Below are positions 39,799 to 52,000 of a stretch of 64,000 nucleotides of DNA, one piece after another; position 1 is the stretch's first letter; the number at the start of each line of letters is the position of its first letter. The notes below the pieces were generated by a model. It saw only the letters and a program-made list of their open reading frames with translations. It made no database searches and was not told where the DNA came from. Position numbers and translations under genes: made by a program. The DNA comes from Trema orientale. Taxonomy: Eukaryota; Streptophyta; Magnoliopsida; Rosales; Cannabaceae. The DNA is taken from contig JXTC01000071.1 in the NCBI GenBank assembly GCA_002914845.1, positions 939,633 to 1,003,632 of the forward strand, read 5' to 3'.

Positions 39799-40583
39799 CG
39801 TTTGGCCAATAGTTTCCTTGCGCATGCGTTGGTACATGCTAGTGTGGTAATTCATGTCGGCAGATCAGATTCGTGTCGGGTTAAAGTCTAATATATGCAT
39901 AAATTATGTCAATCTGAACCTGACCCGTCGTGTTAGAAAAACATCAACACTAGCCCGACCAACACCTAAAACGGGTTGACCCGAACCCGACCCGCACAAC
40001 TCGCTTTGGGGAATAACACCTAACCCACAACCCTATTTTGACTCGTCAACCCGTTTTTGACCTGCCAACCCACTATGACCTGTATTTTTCTACTTATGTT
40101 TTCCTTTTCTAAGTCTATTATTGTCTTATTTCAAAATAAATAAATTATGGGTAGTTTATAAATATAACTAATAACTTATAATCCTAAACATTTACATTGT
40201 ACAAATTAAATATATCTATAGTAATAGTCATAAATAAGTTAAATAAAATTTTTTTTATAATTTAATTATGTATATATATTTTTTAGCAGGTCAAATGGGT
40301 TGACCTGAACTTGACCTGCTTTTTTATTCGTGTTAGGCGGATCAACTCAATTTCGACCCGCATCCTTTTTTTTCGACCCTAACTCGCAAAAAATCGTATT
40401 GTATTCGTGTCGTGTCGTCGTATCATAACCTGAATTGCCACCCCTAGGTACATGCTTAGAGAGTGCATGGATCGATAACGTACGAATGCAAAACTTCCTT
40501 TTTATCACAATGAACTCTGGCAGCTTCTATTGCGACGAAACGTCAATCCCACCATCACACAGCTTCATTAGCCCATCTTCCAT
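39799..40583 (-). pseudogene. Defensin-like peptide pseudogene split by a hAT element
   Basis: 40447-40583 on the minus strand starts ATGGAAGATGG and aligns with the intact peptide genes at 60689-60931 and 61921-62223 (signal-peptide and central region, ..ATCCATGCACTCTC..GCATGTACC). The match continues at 39799-39839 on the other side of the hAT element (GCATGTACCAACGCATGC..AAGGA). It carries an early stop and small indels and is joined to DUF247 copy E at its 3' end. Confidence 0.6.
39840..40446. mobile_element. hAT-type MITE
   Basis: Ends TAGTGTGGTAATTCATG on the left and GAATTGCCACCCCTA on the right (imperfect inverted repeats) with a perfect flanking duplication GGTACATGC at 39831-39839 and 40447-40455, consistent with the 8-bp hAT duplication plus one chance match. 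GC-rich subterminal repeats of ACCCGACCCG / GGGTTGACCC type. No transposase. It belongs to the same broad family as the element at 21707-22274. Confidence 0.8.
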
Positions 40584-41219
40584 TACAAATTTGATTGGTT
40601 TGAATTCCTCGAAGGCTTCCACTTGGTATTTGCAAGTTAGTATGAAGTAACCAAAACCAAAGGAGAACATGAGAAATCTAAAGATAAAACAACTCTCTAA
40701 GCAATAACAAAATCTGTACTATTTTTTTTAATAGTACGTAACTCAAAACTCTGAAGTAATAACCCTGTTTGTTGTTTCTATGAGGATTCTATTGCTTAAG
40801 CTAACTCGCTATTAGGACACGATTCTACTTATATCCTTTAATGTTATGTTAAATTATTACTGTTAGTTGACAGTACTATAATCTTTATCTTGAAAAAAAC
40901 GGAAGAATAAAAAGTGAACATACTCAAACGCAACCCTTACATATTCCTTGTTTTTTTTTTTTGTTTTTTTTTGTTTTTTTGGGATTTATCTAATGTCTAC
41001 TTTTAAATAAACAAAAATTTTGGGTTTTGCACACGTTTAAATCAAACGAGAAATAAGCAAATAAGAGTTAATGCTTTGTTCCATTGAGTATGTAACTTGT
41101 TACAATTTAGACTCTCTGATTTTAATTTTGACAATTAAGTCCTTGAATTTCAAGATGATTGGTAATTAAGTTCAGAGAAATGCTAAATGCACTATCTTTC
41201 TTACTCTCTTTTACATTCT
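40584..41219. other. Flank between the peptide pseudogene and the copia element
   Basis: The first 90 bp match the 5' flank of the intact peptide genes (AACCAAAACCAAAGG). The rest is AT-rich with a T/G run at 40951-40980 and no gene. Confidence 0.35.
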
Positions 41220-43508
41220 TCAGTCTCATTGTCTGTAGCACCAGTAGTAGACCCACAGACCCCAGTGGGTGAACTTAGAAGATCTTCCAGAACAATTTGA
41301 CCTCTTTAGAGATATTCTCCGGCACTGCATTACATTCTACTGATTGATAAAGGTGAGCTAGAGAGTTATGAAGAAGCGGTGCAAAATGATGAGTCAATCA
41401 AGTGGGAGTTACCCATGAAAAATGAGATGGAATCACTGGCGTCCAATCAGACATGGAAACTGACCGAACTACCAGAAGGAAAGAAGGCATTACACAACAA
41501 GTGGATGTACCAAATAAAAGAAGAACATAATGGCAGTAAACGGTACAAGGCAAGGCTTGTTATCAAAGGCTTCCAACAGAAGGAAGGCATCGACTACACT
41601 GAGATTTTCTCTCCAGTGGTTAAATTAACCACTATCAGAATAATACTTGGATTGGTGGCTAAAGAAGACTTACATCTAGAGCAATTAGATGTCAAGACGG
41701 CATTTCTTCATGATAACCTAGAAGAAAAAATTTACATGAAGCAGCCACAAGGTTTTGAAGTACGAGGGAATGAGAGAATGGTGTGCAAACTTCAGAAAAG
41801 CCTGTATGGCCTGAAACAGGCTCCAAGACAGTGGTACAAGAAGTTTGATGCATTTATGAGTAACAATGGTTACTTGCGGTGCCAGGCAGATCACTGCTGT
41901 TATGTGAAGAGGTTTGACAATTCTTATATTATTCTACTTCTGTATGTAGATGATATGTTAATTGCTGGAGCTAATATGGAGGAAACTAATAAGCTCAAGA
42001 AAGAATTATCAATGGAGTTTTCTATGAAGGATTTGGGAGCTGCAAAGTAAATCCTTAGGATGAGGATTTCTAGAGCAAATGGAGTTTTGAAGCTATCTCA
42101 AGAGGAGTATGTGAAGAAGGTGCTTAGCAGATTCAACATGGATAATGCAAAGCCTGTAAGTATTCCTTTGGCTAGTCATTTCAAACTAACCAAGGAGCAG
42201 TCACCCTCAACAGAGCAGGAGCGAGCTCACATGGCCAAGGTACCTTATTCTTTTGCTATTGGCAGTCTTATGTATGCCATAGTGTGCACCAGACCAGATA
42301 TAGTACATGCAGTGAGAGTTGTGAGCCGATATATGAGCAATCCAGGAAAACAACACTAGGAAGCAGTGAAGTAGATTCTCAGATACTTGAAAGGTACTAG
42401 TAATATGTCACTGTGCTTCAAAAAGTCAGATATGGGTTTATAAGGCTATGTAGATGCTGATATGGCTGGTGATGTAGACGGTAAAAAGAGTACTACTAGA
42501 TATGTATTCACATTTGGTGGTACGGCGATTAGCTGGGTCTCAAGATTATAAAAAATCGTTGCACTCTCTACTACTGAAGCTGAGTATATTGCTATGACAG
42601 AAGCAAGCAAGGAATTGATATGGTTGCAGAGTTTTCTAGAGGAACTGGGTCAGAATTATGGGAAGAGCACTTTGTATTGTGACAGTCAAAGCGCTATTCA
42701 TCTGGCAAAGAACCCTGTTTATCATGCTCGGACAAAGCATATACAGGTTTGGTACCATTTCATACGCTCAGCTTTGGAAGATGGAGTTATAGCTCTTGAG
42801 AAGATTCATAATAGTCAGAATCCTGCTGATATGTTAACGAAGACGGTGACCATTGATAAACTGAAGCTATGTTCGATTTTAGTTAGCTTGCAAGAGTAAC
42901 GATGAGGAGATGAGATGTTGCATTGATCAAATGTAAAGACATAATTGAAATCAGTCTTCAAGTGGGAGATTGTTATTTTGGAATGCATGTGAATGCATTA
43001 AATACATGCATTTCGGCCAAAAACGTGTTGTGTCCATGTAATAAACACGGTTTGATATTTAAGGAAAAGAGAAAACTGTGTGTGCATTCTGTGTATTAAA
43101 AAAGGAAATACTTAGTAATCAAACTGTAAGAGTGGCCTAAGCATACCTATAAAAAGGGCTTCTCATCTATTGTTCTAATAATCCCAGAGAAGTGAGAAAC
43201 ACCAAGCATAGTGAGAGTAAAATTGTGAGATTTTATTCTTTGAGAGTTAGAGAAAAATACAATTTTTCTCTTAGGTGTATTCGGGGGTCTAGGTGTGAGG
43301 AGTGCTGAGTGAGTGTTTGTAAATACTTGTAAAAATTTCCTTTTCTCCCAATAGTGAAGATCTGCAGCAGCTCCGTGGACGTAGCCAATTTGATGAACCA
43401 CGCTAATTTTGTGTGCATCCTGTTTATTCATTTATTTCGGCATTATTTTACGTATTTATTTTATCGCTTCCACTATTGCGTGTTTATTGGGGAGGTTATT
43501 CCCTAACA
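41220..43508 (+). mobile_element. Ty1/copia LTR retrotransposon, 5'-truncated fossil
   Basis: Retains the end of integrase (..SVAPVVDPQTPVGELRR-like), reverse transcriptase (KYKARLVIKGFQQ-like block, QLDVKTAFLHDNL, LYGLKQAPRQWYKKFD, LLLYVDDMLIAG) and RNase H (STTEAEYIA, CDSQSAIHLAKN, KTKHI-like block), then a purine-rich tract and one 3' LTR at 42971-43508. gag, protease, most of integrase and the 5' LTR are absent. It is broken, with several breaks in the remaining coding part. The age cannot be estimated from LTR divergence because only one LTR remains. Confidence 0.9.
42971..43508 (+). repeat. 3' LTR of the copia element
   Basis: 538 bp from TGTTATTTTGG to TTCCCTAACA, directly after the polypurine tract AGTGGGAGAT. 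Its right end (GGAGGTTATTCCCTAACA) is similar to the outer end of the solo LTR at 57673-58182, so the two belong to related copia families. Confidence 0.85.
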
Positions 43509-44077
43509 ATCTACAACAATAAAATTGAGCAATAAGCTAAAATACACTTAGGCTGGATGAGGAAAAACCCAGAGAAATCTCAACCATGTATATAAGAATT
43601 AAAAAGAAACCTGATAATTTCAGAGGCACTTGTGATGGATTTCACATGAGAAGAGAGGAATAATCAATATTGATTGAGTTACTTGATTCGTTTTTGGGAA
43701 TGTTGGCTGCAAAACCATAAGTCTCAAATTAGAAAATCCAAAAATACAAAAAATCAAAAGCTCTGGATACGAAAAATACAAGACTGAACTCATCTTAGAA
43801 CTTGAAGTTGAGATTAGATTAGCTTGATCAGTGAATTGAAAGAGCAAAGGCAACCTAAAATGGCTAAGAAAGCTTGACAATAGGAAAGAGTAGCAGAAAT
43901 CGTTGTCATTTTAAACGGAAAAATGCCTGAGGAGAGAGACATGTCGATCTGGAGGAAGTGAGCTTCAGGAAATCGCCATATTTTATCAGATAAAAGCTCG
44001 ACGAAGGAGAAAATGGATAGAGGTTTGTGGGAGAAAGAGGTTCGTGTGAGAAAGCTTTGTACCGGAGAATATTGTTT
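43509..44077. other. Unassigned sequence between the copia and MITE
   Basis: Higher GC than its surroundings and several minus-strand frames of 60-90 codons, none of which I recognise. It could be a gene relic, but nothing in it supports that positively. Confidence 0.25.
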
Positions 44078-44815
44078 GGTCATGTTTGATACACTGTGTA
44101 AGAACTGTATTGTATTAATTAAACATAATACTGTGTTTAGTTATGTATTATTTAATACGACATCAAAATTTAATACAATACGGAGAGTATTATCTAATAC
44201 AGAATAAAAGGTTTGTATTACATTTACACAGTATTACGTAATTTTAATTTTAACATAGTATTGTACAATATTCACTCTCCTCACTTTTTCTATTCTTAAT
44301 TTCTCTCTCACATCACTTTATCCTTTTCAAAAGTAGTATTTTTCTAAATAAATTTTTAAAAGTAGTATTTTTCTAAATTTATATCTAAAAAGTAGTTTTT
44401 TCGTAAATAAATTTTTTGAAAGTAGTAATTTTACAAGTGATATTTTCCTAAATAGTTTTTAAAATAGTATTTTTCTAAGTAAATTTTTAAAAATGGTATT
44501 TTTTAAAATTAACTTTTTAATACAACGTCTTAATACAAATACAAAACCAAATATAGTACTGTAATAGAATAATACAATACAATATAATTCAATACAACAC
44601 ATCACAATACAATACGGCGCACCAAACATAGCCTTTTAAGTGTAAAATAATACTATGCAGTCTAATACGGAATTTTTTTTTTATTCCATAATACAAAGTG
44701 TATTGTATTAAAATTGAAAGGTGTATTAAATACTACAATACACAGCAGCCACCAAACATAATGTTGTGATAAACTAATACAATACGAGATGTTTATATGG
44801 TACATCAAACATGCC
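44078..44815. mobile_element. MITE with CATGTTTGAT termini
   Basis: Left end GGTCATGTTTGATACACTG and right end (reverse complement) GGCATGTTTGATGTACCA form terminal inverted repeats. The interior is rich in AATACAATAC-type repeats in both orientations (44100-44260, 44560-44790), so most of the element can fold. No coding sequence. The superfamily is not decided, since the target duplication is unclear. Confidence 0.6.
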
Positions 44816-45320
44816 TTGAGTGTTCTAATATACCAGTGAAATAGAAAAATGCGAGTGCCTAGTGTATAAAATTATGGTCTTTTGTTAAAAATATGTCTAA
44901 ATTTTGGTATTTCAGAAATACAAATAGTGCTTGCAATAATTATTTTTGCTATAAAAAAGTAATTACGTCATTTGGTGGCCAGGTGTTGTTCCTAAAATAA
45001 ATGACCCTTATTATTACTTTTAAAAGACGTATTCAGAATGTGGATACTAATGTTAGAGGTTGATATATATCACGCAGAAACGCCTGGCCTAACAGCCCGT
45101 GGCCATTGTGTTTTATGGTAGGAAACATATTGTATGTTTATACCTTAGGAAAATAAGAATACACCTTAATTTATTTTTAATACATGCATATAAATATAAG
45201 CTATCTAATTATAAATGTGAAGGTAGAAAAGCTAGCTTTTGTGAGCATGGAAAAGCAATATGTTTTTTATTAAGAAAAGAAGGGTATTCCTCATCTTTGG
45301 AGGTGAAAAAGGTAAATATA
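44816..45320. other. Intergenic DNA
   Basis: AT-rich, no recognised feature. The 89-codon frame at 45099-45368 has no family resemblance and runs into the neighbouring inverted-repeat element. Confidence 0.3.
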
Positions 45321-46705
45321 GGGTTAACTGCAAGGAAATCGCCTGAAGTTAATGTTTCTATAATTTAAATCTCAAGTTTTGATTCATGTAAAAAAAAAAA
45401 AAGCTTTAGATTTTGAATTTCAAATAATGTGTATCATAAATCCAGATTTTGCCCAATTTATGCTATGAAAGGATGATTTTGCCCTTAATTAAACCTGTAA
45501 TACAACCATGGGATATCATATCCATATTATCAAATATTCTAAATAAATCAAAAACAACTTAAAAACAAAAAGAATCTGTAACATTAAAGATAAATTTAGT
45601 AATTCAACGAAATAAAATAAAAATCATGAATACAAAATATTAAAAAGACAAAATAGTATTTTCTTCTTTCTTCTTCACGTCATCACAAGCCAAACGAAAA
45701 GAAAAAAAAAAAAAGAAAGCTCACGAATTCACATTTCTCCCCTAATGGATCTCATCTTTTTTAGGTATTCTTCAGCATTTACACAATTATTATTATTTTT
45801 TTTTTGGAAAGAAAATTAGTCTATGTAAAAGAAACATCATCACAATTGTCCATAAATTATTCCCATAGATAGAATCACATAAAAATTTCATTGACTGGAG
45901 TAAGAAGGATTAATCGGTTTTGCTCAATGGCTTGGCATCTAACCTCTCCTTGCGCTTACCTCTAAACAAAATTCTCAAATAAAAAAAAAATCATATCCAT
46001 TTAAAGGATATTATCAACAGATGCAATGAAACCAACCCATAATCATAAACTTTTTCTTTTGAAACCCAAAGCGCCACCGCCTCCGCCTCAGTCGTGGCCT
46101 CTAATAAAGAACAAGTCATAGTCACTGGACACCCACCGCGACGAGGCGTGGCTTTGCCGGAAGAACAGGCACCCAACGGACTTCTGCGCAGCATGATGCA
46201 TCTTCAACGAGGATGAGCTTAAGGCTTATTAGAAGAATAGGCACAATGCCAGTGGACTTCTGATTGAACTTTTGGAAATCTCTCTTCGATGTGTTCTAAG
46301 AAGAAGAATGATGAGACTCTTCAGATTCTAATGCTATTTTTTTGTTCACTCGTTGCTTTCTTCCTCTTCGTTTTTTTTTTCCCAATTAATGTTGATACCA
46401 AACAACAACGTTTGGAATGTTGCAGTTTCCTTTTTTTTTTTTTTTTTTTTTAAGTCTAATTTGGTTTATTTACAATGTTTGGTAACACGGATATAATATT
46501 CCATGGTTATAATACAGGTTTAAGGTTAAAATTATCTTTTCCCAGCATAAATTAAGCAAAATCTGAACTTAAGGTACAAATTATTTGAAATTCAAAATAT
46601 GAAGGTACTTTTTTTGTAAAAATCAAAACTCAGAGTTTAAATTACAGAAACATTAAACTTTAGCATTAAACTTCAAGGTTTTTTTTTTCCTCTTGCAATT
46701 AACCA
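45321..46705. mobile_element. MULE-like element with ~220-bp inverted repeats
   Basis: 45321-45545 (GGGTTAACTGCAAGG ... AATACAACCATGGGATATCA) reappears inverted at about 46480-46705 (reverse complement GGTTAATTGCAAGA ... TATAACCATGGAATATTATA) with many small differences. Long terminal inverted repeats and no transposase suggest a Mutator-like or foldback element. The unique centre (45880-46330) has higher GC and a minus-strand frame (45991-46194) containing EATTEAEAVALW, so a gene fragment may have been captured. Target duplication was not found. Confidence 0.6.
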
Positions 46706-46979
46706 CCCGTGAAAATATTGTAATTTTGGAGACCATTTGAAAGTACACATACACTAATGGCGTGTTTAGGAAAGGTATGGGAGAATGTGAACAAGTCTAC
46801 GAAAGTTTTATCTGACCCCATCTTTTCCACTAAATAAAGAAAGGTAAGAACTGAACAAAAAAAAAAAAAGAAATGAAATAGAGCTTGTCGAAAAGAAAAG
46901 AGAAAAAAAAAACCAAAAAAAAAAGAAGAAGATTATATAAAACATCTGATGGAGCCAATTTAGGCTCGGGGAAATTAGA

Positions 46980-47335
46980 AAAAATACGGTATTTTTGAAA
47001 AAAATTGAAAAAATATGGTGCTTTTGTATTTTTCACGATGCGGTACGGTTTTTATTAGAAAAATATCATTTTTTAAAAAATATTTATAAAAATATCATTT
47101 TTTAAAATAGTAACTAGTTTCTAGTAACCAGTTTCTAACTAGTAACCGAAGATATTTATAACTGATATATAATTAGTAACCAGTTTCTAGTAACCAGTTT
47201 TCAGAAACTGGTAACCAGTAACTATTTTAAAAGTGGTAATTTTCTAAATATTTTTTAAAAAATGATATTTTCCTAATTAAAACCGTACGAAAACTGGAAA
47301 AAATTGTGACTTCCGTATTTTTGTAATTCTTTTCA
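46980..47335. repeat. AT-rich foldback repeat
   Basis: The arms 46980-47120 and about 47215-47335 are inverted copies (GGTTTTTATTAGAAAAATATC versus its complement near 47275). The centre contains repeated GTAACCAGTTTCTAGT units. Probably a small MITE. Confidence 0.55.
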
Positions 47336-48127
47336 TTTTTTATAGGTATAAGTGTAAGAAACCCTTTAGGCTCACGGCAGTGGCCCCTCAATTTTTTAAA
47401 CATTTTACTTTTTATCTTTATTTTATAAAAAATCTCAATTTTATCATTTATTTGCCCATTGAGTTTTTGTAATTATAGTTTTTGTCTTTTTTTTTTATAA
47501 ATAAAATTCAATAATGCCCTTAATATCACTTACTTATTCTTTTTAATTTTTAAATATTACTTATATTATTTTAAAGTACTAAATTTTACCTACACTTCAA
47601 ATAATTTTCTTTATACTCACTTTAAATACCTTTTTTTAATTCTATATTGGTTTATGTTGACTAATGAGTTTCAAAATTAGCTTAAAAAAATTTAATATAT
47701 GCCCTTTAACAAAATTTCCTGGACTTTTTCTTAGTTAGTTAATAATTTAGTTGTCTACTAACTAGGAGACAACATATATATATATACACACACTATAGTG
47801 AGATGCTTTAGGTGGGAAGCTCGTAGACCGTTGACAACTAGTCAAGATGATATATGCTAAAGAAACTCCTCATGTCTTTTCCATTTTCAAATTTTCTTTC
47901 TTCTAATTTCCCTCCGCTTTTGACATTTTGGACTCTTGGAGCTATCTTTGAGTTATTTAATTACCAAAGTGAGGACATTATTATAGGACATCTTAATGTT
48001 TAGGCTAATATTGCTTTCTACACTATTATGAGAATCTAAACGTAGAAAAGCTTAAGTCTCTCTGCTTTTTGAAACTACTGTGATAACTTATGAATGATGT
48101 AAAAATTGAGCTTTTAAAGACGCGGTT
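47336..48127. other. Intergenic DNA
   Basis: AT-rich, with a TA/CA microsatellite at 47776-47795. No gene seen. Its right end contains the first ACGCGGTT motif (48120-48127) of the TNL2 promoter repeat. Confidence 0.3.
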
Positions 48128-48710
48128 AGAGATGTTAATGTGGATCGGATTTTGTGGGCCGGCTCACATGTTGAAGAAAAAGTATGGTATTGGCCCAGTT
48201 TGTTACATATAGTGGGGGACGGGTTGGACCTCAGTCATAGGCCCACGGGTCTGATCCGGCCCACATTTCTATCAGACCACATTAGATCTACATTTAGTCA
48301 TTATATATAATTTTAAATATATTTTTAATTAGAATTTTAAAAAATCTTAATTAAATATTTTTATTTATATGCTTTTAGTGATATTTATTTACTTATTTTT
48401 GTTTATTTTCAATTTATTCAAATTTTAAAAGAATATGAATAAGTTTTAGGCCCACATTGATATTTTAAAGCATATAATAATAACGAAATTAGGCCTACAT
48501 TGTGACCTATATTCAGCCCGCATAGGTACAACTCACTTAAGTCCGCATAAAATATGGGTTGGGCCTGTGGACCGTGCCAAACCCTTAATAAGAATATGGA
48601 TCGAGCTGGCCGACTCATATTTTAAGCGGATTGGATCTAAACACAGTACAAAGTCCACGTGGACTTATCAAATGTGGGCTGGACCACCCAGCCTGACCCA
48701 CTTTACATAC
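48128..48710. mobile_element. hAT-like MITE in the TNL2 promoter
   Basis: Ends AGAGATGTTAATGTGGATC and, in reverse complement, GTATGTAAAGTGGGTC form imperfect inverted repeats. The flanks ACGCGGTT (48120-48127) and GCGCGGTT (48711-48718) match at 7 of 8 positions, as expected for an old hAT insertion. The interior carries GGGCCGGCTCACAT / GGCCCAC motifs in both orientations. No coding sequence. Confidence 0.65.
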
Positions 48711-48865
48711 GCGCGGTTGAGTCATTGAGTCATTACTTTTGAATTTCTACTTTCCCTAAGACGCGGTTGAAAGCAATTGCTTCCTGCTACGTAGTAGTTA
48801 GGAATTAAGTCATTATTTTCAATTTCCAATTTTCCTAAGACGCGGTTGAAAACAATTACTTAGGA
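48711..48865 (+). promoter_or_regulatory. Tandem ACGCGG boxes upstream of TNL2
   Basis: A unit GTCATTA.TTT..AATTTC followed by CTAAGACGCGGTTGAAA.CAATT occurs twice, with ACGCGG at 48761 and 48840, about 275 and 195 bp before the TNL2 ATG. GCGCGG at 48711 and ACGCGG at 48120 are further copies on either side of the hAT insertion. VCGCGB is the recognition motif of calmodulin-binding CAMTA factors, known regulators of plant immunity. Binding is inferred only from sequence. Confidence 0.5.
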
Positions 48866-49034
48866 AGCTGCTAGGAATATATGTGTCTATGTATGTATAT
48901 ATGCATGCATGTCTTATTATATGCTGAAAGCTATAGTACTGCGGATTCTCATTCTCAGATCTTCATTCAGCAAAAAAGCTCTCTGTTAATATATATAATT
49001 TAGTCTTACCAAATATCCATCAAAAGGTGTACCC

Positions 49035-52000
49035 ATGGCTTCCCTGACTCCAGTACCATCTTCAGCTGCTGGTTCTTCTTCGACCCCTTCGTGGAAATTT
49101 GATGTCTTCCTCAGCTTTAGAGGTCAGGACACTCGGAAGAGCTTTACTGACCATTTGTACAGTGCTTTGGAACGGGAGGGAATCCATACCTTTAGGGATG
49201 ATGAAAAGCTTGAGAGGGGAAAAACCATTGCTCCTGAGATACTGAAAGCGATCGAAGAATCAAGATTTGCAATTGTCATTTTCTCAAAAAACTATGCTTT
49301 CTCAACATGGTGTCTAGATGAAGTTTCCAAGATTGCGGAATGCAAGGAAGTGTCTGGCCAGACTGTTTTTCCGATTTTCTATCATGTGAAACCATCAGAA
49401 GTCAGAAAGCAAACAGGTCATTTTGGAGAGGCCTTTGCCAAGCATGAGCAAGTTTTCAAAGACGACACTGAGGGGAAGGTGAGCAAGTGGAGGAATGCAT
49501 TATCTGCGTTAGCCAACATCTCAGGATGGCATTTGAAACATAGGTGCTAATTGTGCACTTTTCTTGTTCGATTGAACGAGTAATCTTAGAGACTTATAGT
49601 TTTGAACTCAGAAGTCAAACCTTATTTATTTGTTGGTATTTGTACAAGGTTCATAGTTTATATTTTTAAATTCTTGGCTTTGACGCATATAAAGAAAGCA
49701 AAAGAGTAGTATTACTTCCTTTTATTGACATAGCTAGTAAGGGCAACCCATATCTCTCCTTGTTCCTCTGTTTATATTTGGCATGTATTAGCTCTTTGTT
49801 GTAAGGCACTCGTGGTAATTGTATCAGTTCATCAATCTTAATCTGAAATAGTATCTTTAACTTGAGTTTAACACAACAAGGGGGCACCGAGCTATTTGGT
49901 GCACTAATTGGTGCTTCTTCCAATTTCTTTGGTGGTTCATGGCTCACACCGAATTATTGGCGTTCTATTCTCTTTTTCAGGCCCGAGTCAGTAGTCATTG
50001 ATGAGATAGTTGAAAATGTTTTGGACTTATTGAATAGCTCACCCTCCATTAGTACTGTTGATGAGGACTTAGTTGGAATGGATTCTCGTACGGAGAAAAT
50101 GTTTTCGTACTTGGAGATGGAGATGTCCAATGATGTTCGTACCATAGGAATTTGGGGGATGGGCGGCATTGGCAAAACAACGCTGGCCCAAGAAATCTTT
50201 AGAAAGATTAGAGACAAATTTGAAGCTAGTTGCTTTATCGCCAACGTTCGAGAGGAATCTGATAAGCATGGCCTACGCCACTTGCAAGAGGATCTCCACT
50301 ATTTTTTGCTGGGAAATGAGGCCAAAATACAGAACGTTGGTATGGGAATCAACATACTGAGGGGCAGACTGCGTTATAGAAGAGTGCTTATCATTCTGGA
50401 TGATGTTGATAAATTAGACCACATAGAAGCCTTAGCTGGAAAGAGTAACTTTGGAGCCAAAGGGAGTAGAATCATTGTGACCACTAGAGACAAGCAACTG
50501 TTGAAGAAATTTGGAGAAAACAATGTCTATGTATATGAGATTGATAAACTATCTCAAGAAGAAGCTCTTAGGCTCTTCTGCAAGAAAGCTTTCAAAAAAA
50601 ACCATCCAGCAGAAGAGTATAAAGAAAAATCAAAGGCAGTTGTAAAATATGCTAATGGCCTTCCTTTGGCTCTCCAAGTGCTGGGTTCCTTCCTGTTTGA
50701 CAGAAGTGAAGAAGAATGGTCAAGCACATTGGCTAGACTGAAGGAATATCCTGAAAGGGACATCGTTGGTCCGCTTCAAGTAAGTTTTGATGGACTAAAG
50801 GAATCAGAGAAGAAAGTGTTTTTGGATATTGCTTGTTTCTTCAAAGGAGCGGATGTATGTCGTGTGAAAGGAATTTTAGAAAGTTGTGATTGTTATCCAG
50901 GTATCGACATCAAAGTCCTGATGGAAAAATCTCTGGTAACTATTGAAGGAGACAAAATATGGATGCACGATCTCCTACAGGTATTAGGTCAGCAAATTGT
51001 TCATGGAGGATCTCCTGAAGATCCCGGAAGACGCAGCAGGTTGTCGCTTCATCATCAGGATGCCCGTAAAGTACTGGAAGAGAATGCGGTAAGAGTAGTT
51101 TACTTGAGAAACTTATTATATTTTCGTAACGTGAACTTGGTAGTACCACTAAATTGTTGCTCAATGCTAAGTAGTTTATGAGTAATACATTTCTCTATTT
51201 TGTATATGCATAACTTTAGACGCTCATAATGCACTACCGTATTTATATTACTATTTGCTATGTCTTGCTAGTTCATTAGCCATTACACACAAGACAACTG
51301 CTTATCAAGATACAATTAGTCAATATCTTTTACAGTTACCATTACTATGTCTTACTATGTATATGTTTTAAAAAAATGATATATAATACCTAAATTAATG
51401 TTACAGAAAAAAAATCTGTTTCGTAATCAATGGATATATAAGATTAAAAAAAAAGTCAAATGAGATATCAGAGAAGCATCTCTATTCTATGCATTAACAT
51501 TTGAAATATTAAAATTGCCGGTATCAGAAACAAATATTAATTTGTAATCAATGTACGGTTCTTTCTTATCAGGATGTGGCTATAGTACCTATATGTTATC
51601 TTATTGCCCTTAGAATGTAAGCTTGCGGTTATGTCTCATCCTCTAACACACAGGGAAAAGAAGCTGTTGAAGGCATTTTCCTAATCTCGCCTACAAAAGA
51701 AGAGGTACATTTGAATGTTGATCCATTCCCGCCGATGTGCAAGCTAAGATTGTTGAAGATTTTTAACATGAGCTATTCTGGAAAATGCCTTGGATACCTT
51801 TCTGACGAGTTGCGGCTTTTGGAATGGCATAATTGTCCTTTGGAATCTATGCCATCAAGTTTTAAACCCGACAATCTTGTTGAACTCAACATGTCTAACA
51901 GTTGCATTAGACATCTATGGAAGGAAAGGAAGGAAAGCTGCAGAGTAAGAGTTCAACAGTTTTCTTATGAATTTCATGTATGCTTTTCAATGAGTCTGTG

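Noticed and set aside
45991-46194. Reading EATTEAEAVALW as an RNase H domain
   Set aside because: The match is one short motif. Catalytic residues and flanking strands are not visible, so I keep it only as a possible captured fragment.
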